Assembly (NCBI GenBank): GCA_032353305.1
Contig: JAUCNG010312180.1
Span: forward strand, 1-12,154
Length of the DNA: 12,154 nucleotides
Reading direction: 5' to 3'
Origin: Cephalothrix spiralis
Lineage: Eukaryota; Nemertea; Palaeonemertea; Archinemertea; Cephalotrichidae
In this document: piece by piece, positions 1-7,937 of the stretch
How the letters are laid out: each line of letters begins with the position of its first letter
Numbering within the stretch: the stretch's first letter is position 1
Translations under genes and position numbers: made by a program
Notes under the pieces: generated by a model
The model's database searches: none
Seen by the model: only the letters and a program-made list of their open reading frames with translations
Told to the model about the DNA's origin: nothing

Positions 1-63
1 GCGATCGAATAAGTTCAGCTTATTATAAAAAAAGTCCGACTATTTGCCGACTCGCCGACTCCA

Positions 64-84
64 GGGGGGGTGACTCACCCCCCC
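64..84. repeat. Perfect 21-bp G7-TGACTCA-C7 palindrome
   Basis: Seven G, then TGACTCA, then seven C: a perfect odd-centred palindrome. The core equals the AP-1/TRE consensus TGACTCA. A second seven-C run follows closely (88-94). It could be the end of an element cut by the window edge; no function is shown. Confidence 0.7.
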
Positions 85-506
85 GCACCCCCCCACATTT
101 ACGCCTCTGTTAAAGGACGCTGATAACTGTAGAAAAATTGAATGTTACAGAATTATGGTCTTATAGAGATTTTTATATAGCCAATTCAAAAATGAACTGT
201 TGTTATACATGTATAAAGTAGGTCATATATAGGATCATATAGCCAAGTTGAACTTTTTCTTTCTTATTAAAGCCGCAGGGTATAAGGGCATTATATCAGT
301 CTCAACGGGCCCGGTAAGACTAGCTCCCTTCCCTTTTATGGGGTCGAAACCTTTATCTTTAAAAGATGATGAAAATATATCTATAATACATGTATATTAA
401 CATAAATATTTGGCCGGTATAGTTAATAAGGACTAATTTGATAATCAATCTGAAATCTATTGTTCTAATATTATTGTTTACGATTTACTGCATCTTTAAA
501 ATGATT
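85..506. other. AT-rich stretch, no gene seen
   Basis: No open frame or splice-bounded exon is credible here. Short palindromes of the TATACATGTATA kind occur near 205 and 387. It may be intergenic or lie in the 5' intron of the Ig gene. Confidence 0.5.
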
Positions 507-508
507 TA

Positions 509-1127
509 CAGTGTGTTCCAATATTATGGAAAACAGCCAGATTACATGTACATGTACGTCATATTGTAACTTAATTATATGAACATTTTAATAATTGCAA
601 AATAGCCTTCGAGAGCATGGTCTTACTTTCACGAATAAAACAGATTTGGTGCAGAACGGTTCATAACTAAGAGAGCTACGATAATTCTCCAGAAAAATCT
701 CTAGCCTCATTTCCCCACCCTAAATCCCATCCTAAATCGAGAGAATGCTATTTTCAATCACTCTAAAATTAATCTCGAATATTTTCAGCGCACTTAAAAT
801 TTTTGTGAATAGTAAATTGGATAAGAAATTGAAAAAAATTCACAAACATTTTCTTCCCCGAGACAGGACGTTCATTTATAATGGGATTTACTTCCTACTG
901 GAAAATTTGAACTTTTTGGTAATTTGGATTTATGTAGCTCAGTAGGCCCTACTGTTGTTGTTAAACGATCTTACACAGATTTGCAATAAACAAATTTATT
1001 TGAAGCCGGGAGAAGAACATGTTCTCTCTAGTAATGACCAGTAATCACTAGCAGCGATATGGTCAAATCATAATTAAGTCAAAATACGATTTCATCTGGC
1101 TTTTTTCCATAATATTGGAACACTCTG
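509..1127. mobile_element. Tc1/mariner-like non-autonomous element, 619 bp
   Basis: The 34-bp ends 509-542 and 1094-1127 are inverted repeats matching at 32 of 34 positions. They begin CAGTGTGTTCC at the left and, read inward, CAGAGTGTTCC at the right. Both are flanked outside by TA (507-508, 1128-1129), the target duplication of Tc1/mariner transposons, whose ends often start CAGTG. The interior has no recognisable transposase, so it is a MITE or deletion derivative. The superfamily call rests on the TA and terminal motif only. Confidence 0.75.
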
Positions 1128-1416
1128 TAAGGCTTGTATAAATATCTAAAAATCAAGAGAACAATCGCGAATCTTTGAGGATTTTAGATTTAGATTTTGA
1201 AATCCCTAACCCTAATAGACTCTTTTGCAAAAGTCCGAGGGTCATTGAATGACAGCCAAGTTAGCATTTGTTCTATGCTTATGGACATAACTGGTCATAT
1301 TTGGGGTCTAATATAAGGTAAAAGATTTAAATATTGCCTTGTTGTATTTTATCCTTTTCAATATAGGTAGAAACAAAAATCCGTTGGCTCGAAGAAATAA
1401 CAAGACAAGTTTGACA

Positions 1417-1444
1417 AAAGCTTTCGGCCTTTGGCCTTCCTCAG
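1417..1444 (-). other. Hammerhead-like CTGANGA-hairpin-GAAA motif
   Basis: Read on the minus strand: CTGAGGA (1444-1438), one A, a GGCC-AAA-GGCC hairpin, then GAAA (1425-1422) and GCTTTTG. CUGANGA and GAAA joined by a hairpin are the conserved core of hammerhead ribozymes, which Penelope-like retroelements are known to carry. One extra base before the helix, and flanks that do not clearly close helices I and III, argue against an active ribozyme. It is best read as a retroelement-associated conserved motif. Confidence 0.4.
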
Positions 1445-1751
1445 TTGTGAATATGGACTGAAAAAGTTGTTAAAAACATATGAATTTGCAATAGACAATT
1501 TGTATGCAATCAAAATTAGACATGTATATATCCATCCATTTCGCTCATTGAAACGATGTTCTAAGTTCTCATCTTTGCAAATGCAACCCATTAAGTTCAC
1601 TCCTTGAGCAATTTAGAATAGGGGTTAATTTTTAGTAGGTCCAGGGGGATTTTTGGCGCGAATTTTTTTCGCCCGCCAAGGTTATTTTCCGAAAATGAAG
1701 TACAACTGGACACTTTTTAACCCCCCCCCCCCTAATGATAAAGATACATTA

Positions 1752-1771
1752 CTAGAGTGCGGTAGGCTTTA
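1752..1771. repeat. Solitary end of the 9747-10051 palindromic element
   Basis: ACTAGAGTGCGGTAGGCTT here matches the right end of the element at 9747-10051, where ACTAGTTTGCGGTAGGCTT occurs. No partner end is seen nearby, so it is a remnant or a solo end. It sits about 40 bases before the acceptor of the first visible exon. Confidence 0.5.
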
Positions 1772-1811
1772 ATATTATTTAACAATAATAAATATTCTAT
1801 TTTATTTCCAG

Positions 1812-2054
1812 GGGCAAACACTATTACAGAGTACAAACTAAGCGCAAATGCATACGATGATAAGTCAGTAGTCTCCGCAGCATCTGATAGCAGCGATTTG
1901 TTAAGAGTATTTGTGGGTAAAACTGTAACTCTTCGGTGTGTTGGAGACAATAAATCTGGAACGATAGATATTTATGGACCCGATAGAAAAATAATTACGA
2001 AAAAAGATAACGTAGGAAAATGTTCCAATGCAACAACAGGATATTACTTAAAGT
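1812..2054 (+). CDS. Exon 1 visible: linker and first half of Ig domain
   Basis: The acceptor tttatttccag ends at 1811 and the donor GTAAGT starts at 2055. Phase 1 in, phase 1 out, 80 complete codons. The first 35 residues are polar and Asp/Ser-rich, like a linker. The Ig fold then begins with the B-strand Cys in VTLRC, followed by TIDIYGPD, where a Trp would be usual, and a further Cys in GKCSNAT with an N-glycosylation sequon. Because the exon is entered in phase 1, at least one more coding exon lies upstream. Confidence 0.85.
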
Positions 2055-5000
2055 GTAAGTTTTTAAATTAAGTTTCCTTAATTTTCTTTTTATTTAGATT
2101 TTATTACAAAATTTTTTTTTCGAAAACAAAAGAACAGGAAGAAAAATATGTCCGGATAATCCATGGGACCATCCCGAAACCGGGGTTCTCGTTCCTTTCA
2201 CTCTCTCAGAGGAGAATGATCGAAAGAGATATACGATGAGGCCCTAGAAATGGGATGCCATGGGACAGGCTCATTTGTCTCTTACTACAAATCGATGCTA
2301 ATGTTACAAAGCCCTGATTTAGATTAATCGTCCTTAATTAAATATTTTAGTTCTAGGTGTGTTAATCTAAATCAGGGCTTTGTAACCTTAGATCAATGTA
2401 CTAGTAATTTGTTGTTTTACTACTTTTGTTGCCAGTGGATATTTTTAACTATTATATGCCGTCTTAGAAGGTCTTGTTTTTTCGATCCAACTTTCGCTTC
2501 TTTTGTTTTTATTACGATTAGCTTTTGGTGTGTTATAATGCCCATATTGTTTGTATAACCGCTTACAGCTATTTAATGTGTTTTGTAAAATAAAGCGCCT
2601 CTCTGAAGATGGATCTTAGATGATTAGGTCCGAAACGTCAGTGTCTATTAATAAATAATGTTTAATTTTTAAATTAGTGTGGATTTATCATAATATGTTA
2701 AAGAATATGATTAACGGTGTGCTTTAAGAAAATATCGCATGAATTCGACCGTAGGTCAATGGTGAGTGACATCGAACGAATTTGATATCACTCACCATTG
2801 CCACATCACAAAGCGAAGCCTCATTTTCGGTACGAAAAGGACCAAAATGAAAGGGACAAATTTTCGTAATGTAGCAACGCTTGTACTGTGCTAAAGTACA
2901 GGTTTATTTCTGGATTTTAGCATCCTGTATAAACCCGTACAACCTTAAGATACTAGTCCGCCATTTTGAATAATAGAATAAACATTATCATTGTTCGATA
3001 TCTACAATGTAATTAGCGATTTAGTTCAATGAGTTAACGCGCTTGCACCTGACTATACCAAGTGTCTCAATTTCGCAAACGGGTGCGTGTTAGTACCTCA
3101 TTCGGGGTAGCATTTTATTAAAAAAAACTGACTGAGAATTAGAGAAAATGGTAGCACTTACGCTATAAGCGCAAGAGGTTGTATCAATTTACATAGCACA
3201 GATATATACCTCTTGTTCCACGCTTGAAACTGTAGTAAAAACTGTCTTGTTCCTATTGTATTTTGATTGTTTATTCTAAATGATTCACCCTTGTCTTACA
3301 GCTTGTCCACCAAACCCAGGAACAACTGTAGAGATAGAATTTTCAGCAGCCCTTAGCCTTGCAGGGGTCTACAAATGCCAAATATCAAATCCACCCAGTG
3401 GATCCACTGGGCAGAAAAAGCGAACGGTTGAAGTGCTTGGTAGGTTATGTAGGATCATGGCTTATCGCAAGCTTCCAGGGCCCTTATGACGCTTGGGGCT
3501 TAGGGGCTCCAAAATCGACACAAAATTGCCGGGAAATGTCAAAATGCGACGCTGAGGGCGATCCTATCGCTAGAAATCGATGGATTGACCCAATCCACAG
3601 AACCCCTTCAGAGCTAAGTCATCGGGTGGGGTGGCGGTACATAGCGCCCCAGAGCGCAATTTGTTTATATATATATCTCTCAAAATAACTTTTTGTTGAA
3701 GCAAAATAAAGCGGAAATTTATTATATCTTAATTTCTTTCTCTTTTTTCTCATTTGTTCCATTTACAAGCGGATTTTCCTATAAATCTATAAAAATCCCC
3801 GTCCCTATGGGCGAATATGATAGCTAAGTGTCCCAGCCTAGCACCGCTTTGAGCGATCCTAGCGCTAGAGCTACGCAGCCGCCGGCTTCCCTTTCGGTTC
3901 ATTGACTGGTTCATTAGTTTGGAGTTATAGGAAACTTGAATAATATATCATCGTCGCAGCTTACATTCGAAGATAAAGACAATGATCATTTCGGAGCGAC
4001 ATCTTCCTTAACATCCCGGATGAAAACATTTAGAAGCTTGTTTCAGATTCCGACAGGGGACCGCTAAAATGATTAAGTTTCATTTTAAAGAATCGCAGGC
4101 CTTCTGAGGGGCCTTCTGAGAGCTCTAAATTCTAAAAAAATCGCGAATTGCTTCCGCGGGCCCTGCGACTTGTACACGTGTCGCTCTTCATGTAATCTGG
4201 TGTAGTCACGCTAAGAATAAATCTCACTAAATGGATATCAATTTCTTTTCAGTTGGTGTGACTGTTGCATGTTACAAGGGGTTGAAAAATCAAGAAAATA
4301 TTGGAACAAAATTGAAAGAGACAGACATGTTCGAAGGTGAAGCAGACCAATACATCTCAGTCACGTGTTTTAGTTCGTGTGGAACTCTGAAAAATTTAAC
4401 AAATTTCTTTGTCGGATCTGCAATAGTAAGTAATGTATACATGTATATACAGGGTTTACAAATTTAAAACATGTATATTCAGGGTGTCCCGATAAAGTGT
4501 ATAACATTCAGATGACATCATGGCAAGTAATCAGCGCCACGAATAGTTTCTGAGTCTTCCGCAATTTCAATGCGAAACGCGGGGCTACTAGTATCGATGC
4601 TAGTGTAAAAATGTGGGTTTCGGTTTTTCAAAAATAGAAGTCAGCACCAGTTACAGTCCGATTATGTTCGATTTCAACAGGCAGAAAGCAGTCAGATTTT
4701 ATTGGGAATTTTCCGTAGTACAAATTATATGATAGAATATAAAAATTGTAAAAAAGTACTTTTTGGGCCATTGAAACATTTTATTTGACTATCTTTACGC
4801 GTAAGCGGGGACCTACCCAAGATTGAGATTTAATATATCTCGTGAACAAATAACACTAGAGACTATGTACATGTGCAGTCGGTTTTAGACATCCAACGAC
4901 CAGGCGCATGCACCTGTAAAAATTGTTTCCGAAATCTGAAAAACGAGCACCGAAAATGATAAAACAACAGATTATCCACAGATAATTGCGGTCACGTGAC

Positions 5001-6149
5001 TGGATTCTGACCAACCAGAGGCCGAGTTTCAGCATGATGTAGTATAAGTAATGATAAAACAACAAGAAATTTAGGAACCTTAAGTGCATGTTCCTCGGCT
5101 ATTTCAGAACATGTCTGCAGAACATTGCATTTCGTTATTTTTTCTAGGTAGAACGGGAAGAAAAAACATTGACGACCGGTTTAAACACCTGCACAAATGG
5201 CCTAAAGTATATCAGAGGAGACTACAATTTACACATAGGAGCCATATCACCAATACTGAAAACATTCTCCTTTAACGCTTCAGTCGGATACTCAGACAAC
5301 AAAGCTGTTTCAACTGCTGTTTTTAAAATGTACTACCGTAAGTATGAACTAAAATCAAATTTCGTTGACAAAAAGATAACGATTGTGTCCTTTGCATTGG
5401 AAGACATGTAAGACAGCATGCGGAGGGGTTATGCAGAAACATTCTGGGGATGAATTAAGCTTTTTGTTTTGACCCAGTACCCCCTCAACAGTCGTAAGCA
5501 TCTTATGCTGGTGATACTTTAGGAGTCTTTTAACTTATAAGGCTATTCTTCCTTGAAAACGTTCGGCCCCAACATTTTCGGCCCAGTACATTTTCGGCCA
5601 GTACATTTCGGCTCCACTACACTTTCGGCCCCAAAAAAGTTAATTTGGAGGCGAATTTCAGAGATCATAAAGGCAAACCTAGAGATGCAAAAAAAGTTTA
5701 ATTTGCGTATCGAGAGAATGTTATTCAAATTGTACTGGGGTCGAAAGTGTTGGGGCCGAAAATATTGGGGCCGAAAGTGTATTGGGCCGAAAGTTTTGGG
5801 GCCGAAAAGCTCTGCACGCACACGAACGTAATGATAGAGTTGGTACCAAGATGCACTAGGCTCTAGGAACAGATTAGTCACTGAGCAAGGCGAGAAAAGA
5901 AAAATACCTAAATGTTTATACTTCTCAATGTCAAAATCATACATTTAAATGTACAACAAGGTTTTCCTATATTAACATAACTTATATGATCTTATATAAA
6001 TTATCGATTATCTAAAAATCTATTTAATTCAGACTTTTAATTTTTTTACAGCTATGGCAGTTGGCGGAATTGCAGCAGCTATAATTGTTGCCCTTGCTGC
6101 TATTGCAGCTATAATACTACTGATCATTGTTAAATCCAGAACTAACTGA
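1812..6149 (+). CDS. Ig-domain type I membrane protein, 3' five exons (5' partial)
   Basis: Spliced from 1812-2054, 3302-3439, 4253-4425, 5148-5337 and 6052-6149; every junction has a GT donor and a pyrimidine-rich AG acceptor, and the frame stays open through all five to TGA at 6147-6149. The visible product is 280 residues (the first codon is split with a missing upstream exon). Residues about 30-127 form an Ig-like domain: GKTVTLRC with Cys43 and the AGVYKC signature with Cys107, 64 residues apart; the usual core Trp is absent. Cys71 and Cys83 could form an extra disulfide. Residues 128-249 hold Cys134, 166, 170 and 200 and match no domain I recognise. Residues about 251-275 are a transmembrane helix, followed by only KSRTN. 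NAT (73), NLT (175) and NAS (228) are possible N-glycosylation sites. Inferred role: cell-surface recognition or adhesion. With no signalling tail it may need a partner chain. I do not recognise the gene; the structure is well supported, the function is not. Confidence 0.85.
2303..2387. repeat. Perfect inverted repeat (hairpin), 25-bp arms
   Basis: Arms 2303-2327 and 2363-2387 are exact reverse complements containing AAAGCCCTGATTTAGATTAA, separated by a 35-base AT-rich loop. It lies in the first visible intron directly before the retroelement-like tail. No family is recognised; the perfect arms suggest a recent origin. Confidence 0.75.
2388..2690 (+). mobile_element. Retroelement-like 3' tail with hammerhead-like motif
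   Basis: The stretch is non-coding and ends in an A/T-rich tail. At 2603-2635 it has CTGAAGA, one T, a 6-bp stem GGATCT/AGGTCC (one G-U pair) around a 9-base loop, then GAAACGTC. The CTGAAGA-hairpin-CGAAACG motif recurs near the ends of many animal retroelements; in Penelope-like elements related motifs are hammerhead ribozymes. No reverse transcriptase or GIY-YIG sequence remains, so the element identity is inferred from this motif alone. Confidence 0.4.
2757..2800. repeat. Short fold-back, 17-bp arms
   Basis: CAATGGTGAGTGACATC (2757-2773) and GATATCACTCACCATTG (2784-2800) are inverted repeats with 16 of 17 pairs and a 10-base loop. A second weaker fold-back (GTACAGGTTTAT at 2896-2907 with ATAAACCCGTAC at 2929-2940) follows. 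Both are inside the first visible intron and look like MITE remnants. Confidence 0.6.
3302..3439 (+). CDS. Exon 2 visible: second half of Ig domain
   Basis: The acceptor ttgtcttacag ends at 3301 and the donor is GTAGGT at 3440. Phase 1 on both sides, 45 complete codons. It opens with SCPPNPGTTVEIEF and contains LAGVYKCQIS, the F-strand DxGxYxC-type signature of Ig domains with Ala in place of Asp, then the G strand ending RTVEVL. Exons 1 and 2 together make a symmetric phase-1 module, the arrangement that favours domain shuffling. An unspliced ORF reading past the donor into 3440-3489 runs into repeat sequence and is not coding. Confidence 0.85.
3523..3916 (-). mobile_element. GCGATCCTAGCGC-rich MITE, copy 1 (in intron 2)
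   Basis: Collinear, in reverse, with the copy at 10455-10910. Shared landmarks are GGGAAATGTCAAAA near the left end, GGCGATCCTATCGCTAGAAAT, GGTGGCGGTACATAGCGC, an AT-rich middle with CATTTGTTCCATTTACAAGC, a second GCGATCCTAGCGCTAG and the terminal TTCATTGACTGGTTCATTA. The left terminus is eroded or altered: the TIR seen in the other copy is not evident between 3440 and 3522. No transposase is encoded; open frames across it are fortuitous. It fills about half of the intron. Confidence 0.75.
4253..4425 (+). CDS. Exon 3 visible: extracellular Cys-bearing region
   Basis: The acceptor atttcttttcag ends at 4252 and the donor GTAAGT begins at 4426. Phase 1 in, phase 0 out, 57 complete codons after the split Val. 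It encodes GVTVACYKG near the start and ISVTCFSSC later, with an NLT sequon near the end. The VTVAC and ISVTC strands could be beta strands of a second, diverged Ig-like or other beta-sandwich domain; this is inference. The phase-0 exit matches the phase-0 entry of the next exon, which supports the junction over an alternative GT four bases downstream. Confidence 0.8.
4439..4732 (+). mobile_element. Transposon end CAGGGTGTCCC with possible transposase relic
   Basis: ACATGTATATACAGGGT (4439-4455) is repeated as ACATGTATATTCAGGGT (4469-4485), a 30-base period. The second copy runs into CAGGGTGTCCCGATAAAGTG, similar to the ends of some mariner-related elements. Downstream, ATG at 4664 opens a 22-codon frame, MFDFNRQKAVRFYWEFSVVQ and two more residues, whose shape resembles the N-terminal helix-turn-helix of such transposases. 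It stops at 4730. The opposite end was not found. The relic is only suggestive. Confidence 0.35.
5148..5337 (+). CDS. Exon 4 visible: membrane-proximal extracellular region
   Basis: The acceptor attttttctag ends at 5147 and the donor GTAAGT begins at 5338. Phase 0 in, phase 1 out, 63 codons. It opens VEREEKTLTTGLNTCTNG, so it supplies the fourth Cys of the exon 3-4 region, and continues through RGDYNLHIGA and an NAS sequon to AVFKMYY just before the membrane helix. RGD occurs, but nothing shows that it acts as an integrin site. No family is recognised. The frame with the split codon from exon 3 is the only one that is open throughout and reaches the transmembrane exon in frame. Confidence 0.8.
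5562..5806. repeat. Inverted pair of 15-bp tandem arrays
   Basis: Five TTCGGcccc-type units start at 5562, 5577, 5593, 5607 and 5624; five CCGAA-type units (the reverse complement) start at 5741 (as TCGAA), 5756, 5771, 5787 and 5802. The spacing is 14-17, mostly 15, and about 110 bases of unrelated AT-rich DNA separate the arms. Because the period is divisible by three, both strands show long open frames made of FGP/FRP-like pentapeptide repeats; these are artefacts. The array lies in intron 4. Confidence 0.85.
6052..6149 (+). CDS. Exon 5 visible: transmembrane helix, five-residue tail, stop
   Basis: The acceptor tttttttacag ends at 6051. After the split Pro codon it encodes MAVGGIAAAIIVALAAIAAI, then ILLIIV, an unbroken hydrophobic stretch of about 25 residues, then KSRTN and TGA. 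The small-residue pattern (GG, AAA, AA) is of the sort that permits close helix packing. No kinase, ITAM, ITIM or adaptor motif can fit in so short a tail. The exon is too short to stand out as an ORF and is recognised only by splice phase and hydrophobicity. Confidence 0.85.
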
Positions 6150-6189
6150 AATTTATTAATCATATTTTGGATATGATCATGGCGGGGTA

Positions 6190-6195
6190 AATAAA
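6190..6195 (+). promoter_or_regulatory. Polyadenylation signal AATAAA
   Basis: A canonical AATAAA hexamer lies 41 bases after the stop codon. Cleavage would be expected roughly 10-30 bases further on, giving a very short 3' UTR of about 55-75 bases. Position and match support it; the cleavage site itself cannot be seen. Confidence 0.6.
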
Positions 6196-6280
6196 TGATG
6201 TCATTAAAAATCCATGATCTATAAGTTTGTTTACTGGCATAAAGCTACACGTAAACTATAGAGACCTGCGACCTCAAACA

Positions 6281-6316
6281 AAATAGATGGCATTATACTA
6301 TTATAGCGCCATCTAT
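6281..6316. repeat. Short hairpin downstream of the gene
   Basis: AAATAGATGGC (6281-6291) faces GCCATCTAT and TTT (from 6308), with a 16-base AT loop. It lies beyond the poly(A) signal, so it is probably outside the mature mRNA. It could be a small MITE remnant. Confidence 0.5.
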
Positions 6317-6319
6317 CTT

Positions 6320-6760
6320 TAATTTATAAGCAATCTACATGACTGTATATTTATTATATGTAAAATTTAATGTAAACAAAACTATTTTTTAAAATCTTCA
6401 TCAGGAGCGTGGAGAGAGGGGTTGGGAGGATTCAGAATACATTTCAAAACAAAGGATATTCATTAAATTGATAACATATCATTATATCATTCATTCTTCA
6501 TTAATATAGACACACCATAATATTATCTTCATATTTTGCTGTATTTCATTAAAAAAATGTTTTTAAAAATATTAGGAATCGTGAACTTTTTTTTCTGTTG
6601 TGGTAATTCCCCAGTCGTGATTGTATTTGTGAGGCCATAGCGCTCCATAACGCAGTTATAATCTGTTTCTAATCACTTAATGTAATTTGCGAATACTATC
6701 ACATAAAACTATATATATTCCTGCATATGGGGGTGTTATATCGAAAATAAACCACCCCCT
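6320..6760. other. AT-rich intergenic stretch, no gene seen
   Basis: No exon-like frame or long repeat is visible. There is a purine-rich patch near 6404-6430 and several poly-A/T runs. Downstream flank of the Ig gene. Confidence 0.5.
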
Positions 6761-6761
6761 G

Positions 6762-6853
6762 AAGTTTTCATATACCGGTCACCGGACCAACCCAAGTTTC
6801 TATACGCAAGTTTCCATACACCGGTCACCGGACACCCACTTAAGATTCCATAC
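6762..6853. repeat. Tandem repeat, period about 46 bp, two units
   Basis: AAGTTTTCATATACCGGTCA near 6763 recurs as AAGTTTCCATACACCGGTCA near 6809. Each is followed by CCGGAC, an ACCCA-rich segment and a TATAC/CATAC word. Each unit includes the near-palindrome CCGGTCACCGG. A partial third unit ends in TTCCATACGTACATGTATGG, itself nearly palindromic. Fortuitous frames are open on both strands here. Confidence 0.65.
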
Positions 6854-7017
6854 GTACATGTATGGAAAGTTGCCAAACGCCCACAAGCTTCCATTATTAT
6901 CGAAACTTTTTTCAGTGTACCAATACCCAACCTAACCCCGGTTGGTGTCTTCAATCCCTCAGGGCTGTACTGATATTAAGGCTCTGTCCTGTGAATAGTG
7001 CAGCTATTTTAATTATA

Positions 7018-7511
7018 CAGTGCTCGGAGTAGTTCCGGAAAAGCTCCGGTTCCGGAAACTTCCAAGCTATTAGTTCTAAATAAGTGAGATTTCTAAAATG
7101 TTGAACCTCCGGAACGTTTCTGATGTTTACTGCTTTTTTTTAAAACAGTGTTAAACCGCGAGTTCAAATGGGCGCCATTTTGGAAATATTCGAAGAAGTT
7201 GGAATCATCAAATGAATTTCAATTTTCGCTAAATTGACTTAATAATCCCAAATTAACATATGATGAAGCAACAATATATTTTAATTTGTTATATTAACCA
7301 TGTGATGGACAGAGTTATTTCGTCTTCCGGAACAAAATGGCGTATAGAGCTATGAAAAAACGTTAAAAAAATATCGGGATCTTTTTCTCCGGCCAGATGA
7401 CATTCAAAGTCTAATATTTTCCTAAAATGTTAAAAACAAGTTGCCTTACACATTTGATCAGGTTTGAGTGATTGGTGACGCTCAATTTGCGGAACTATAC
7501 TCCTAACACTG
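7018..7511. mobile_element. hAT-like non-autonomous element, about 494 bp
   Basis: The left end reads CAGTGCTCGGAGTAGTTCCG; the right end, read inward, is CAGTGTTAGGAGTATAGTTC, matching apart from small differences and a 2-base gap. CAGTG termini are typical of hAT transposons. The flanking 8-mers (taattata, tagttagg) agree at 5 of 8 positions, so any target duplication has decayed. TTCCGGAA-type words cluster in the left arm, and GGCGCCATTTTG (7171) faces AAAATGGCG (7335). No transposase frame is present. Confidence 0.55.
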
Positions 7512-7937
7512 TAGTTAGGAACGGAACACGGCGAAATAAATAATGCAACTCATAAACTGCATAAGCTGACGATAATGCATACAATTCACAAACAATGTCC
7601 CAACAAAATCATACAAAAAGTATTTGGATATATATTATTGATAGTGATACATGGGTTTAACACACAAAATAATAACAAAATAAAACTTATGACAATCAGC
7701 TATCCCATTCATTAATATAAGTTTTATACATCTTATGATTTTCTCTTATACATCATATCACAGACATAAGAGGTATTGCCTCGTAAAAAATCACATATTT
7801 ATTTACACTTGATCTTGAGGTTGACTAGCGAGAAAAACAAAACAGTTTAGGTTTTGGACTACAATAAGCATGGCCGATTGAACTTCGGCAAATGTGGGGA
7901 CGCTGTTTACAAGAAATACAAGGTGTAAAAATGTGGT

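Larger units (their letters stand above)
1128..1811. other. Gene-less stretch upstream of first visible exon
   Basis: Besides the hammerhead-like motif at 1417-1444 it holds a 12-C run at 1721-1732, a GC hairpin near 1657-1680 (GGCGCGAA / TTCGCCCGCC) and a solitary transposon end at 1752-1771. The last part, with a pyrimidine-rich acceptor, is intron. The minus-strand ORF at 1358-1600 crosses the ribozyme-like motif and may be the degraded tail of a retroelement ORF; I do not recognise its product. Confidence 0.5.

Noticed and set aside
745-945. ORF starting MLFSITLKLI with a phase-1 GT inside, as a possible signal-peptide exon for the Ig gene.
   Set aside because: It lies inside the 509-1127 inverted-repeat element, the donor context is weak (TA|GTAAAT) and the peptide is lysine-rich rather than signal-like.
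1203-1216. CCCTAACCCTAA, telomere-like.
   Set aside because: Only two units; chance occurrence.
3359-3688. ORF of 109 residues on the plus strand.
   Set aside because: It overlaps exon 2 in another frame and continues into the intronic MITE; the Ig frame is the supported one.
4856-5089. Minus-strand 77-residue hydrophobic ORF.
   Set aside because: It lies antisense in intron 3, with low-complexity AT-derived residues and no recognisable motif.
5543-5944. Overlapping long ORFs on both strands (5543-5944 minus, 5553-5831 plus) with FGP/FRP repeats.
   Set aside because: They are produced by the 15-bp inverted tandem arrays, whose period is divisible by three; no splice or start support.
6687-6954. 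ORFs on both strands over the CCGGTCACCGG repeats.
   Set aside because: They depend on the 46-bp tandem repeat, with no exon or domain features.
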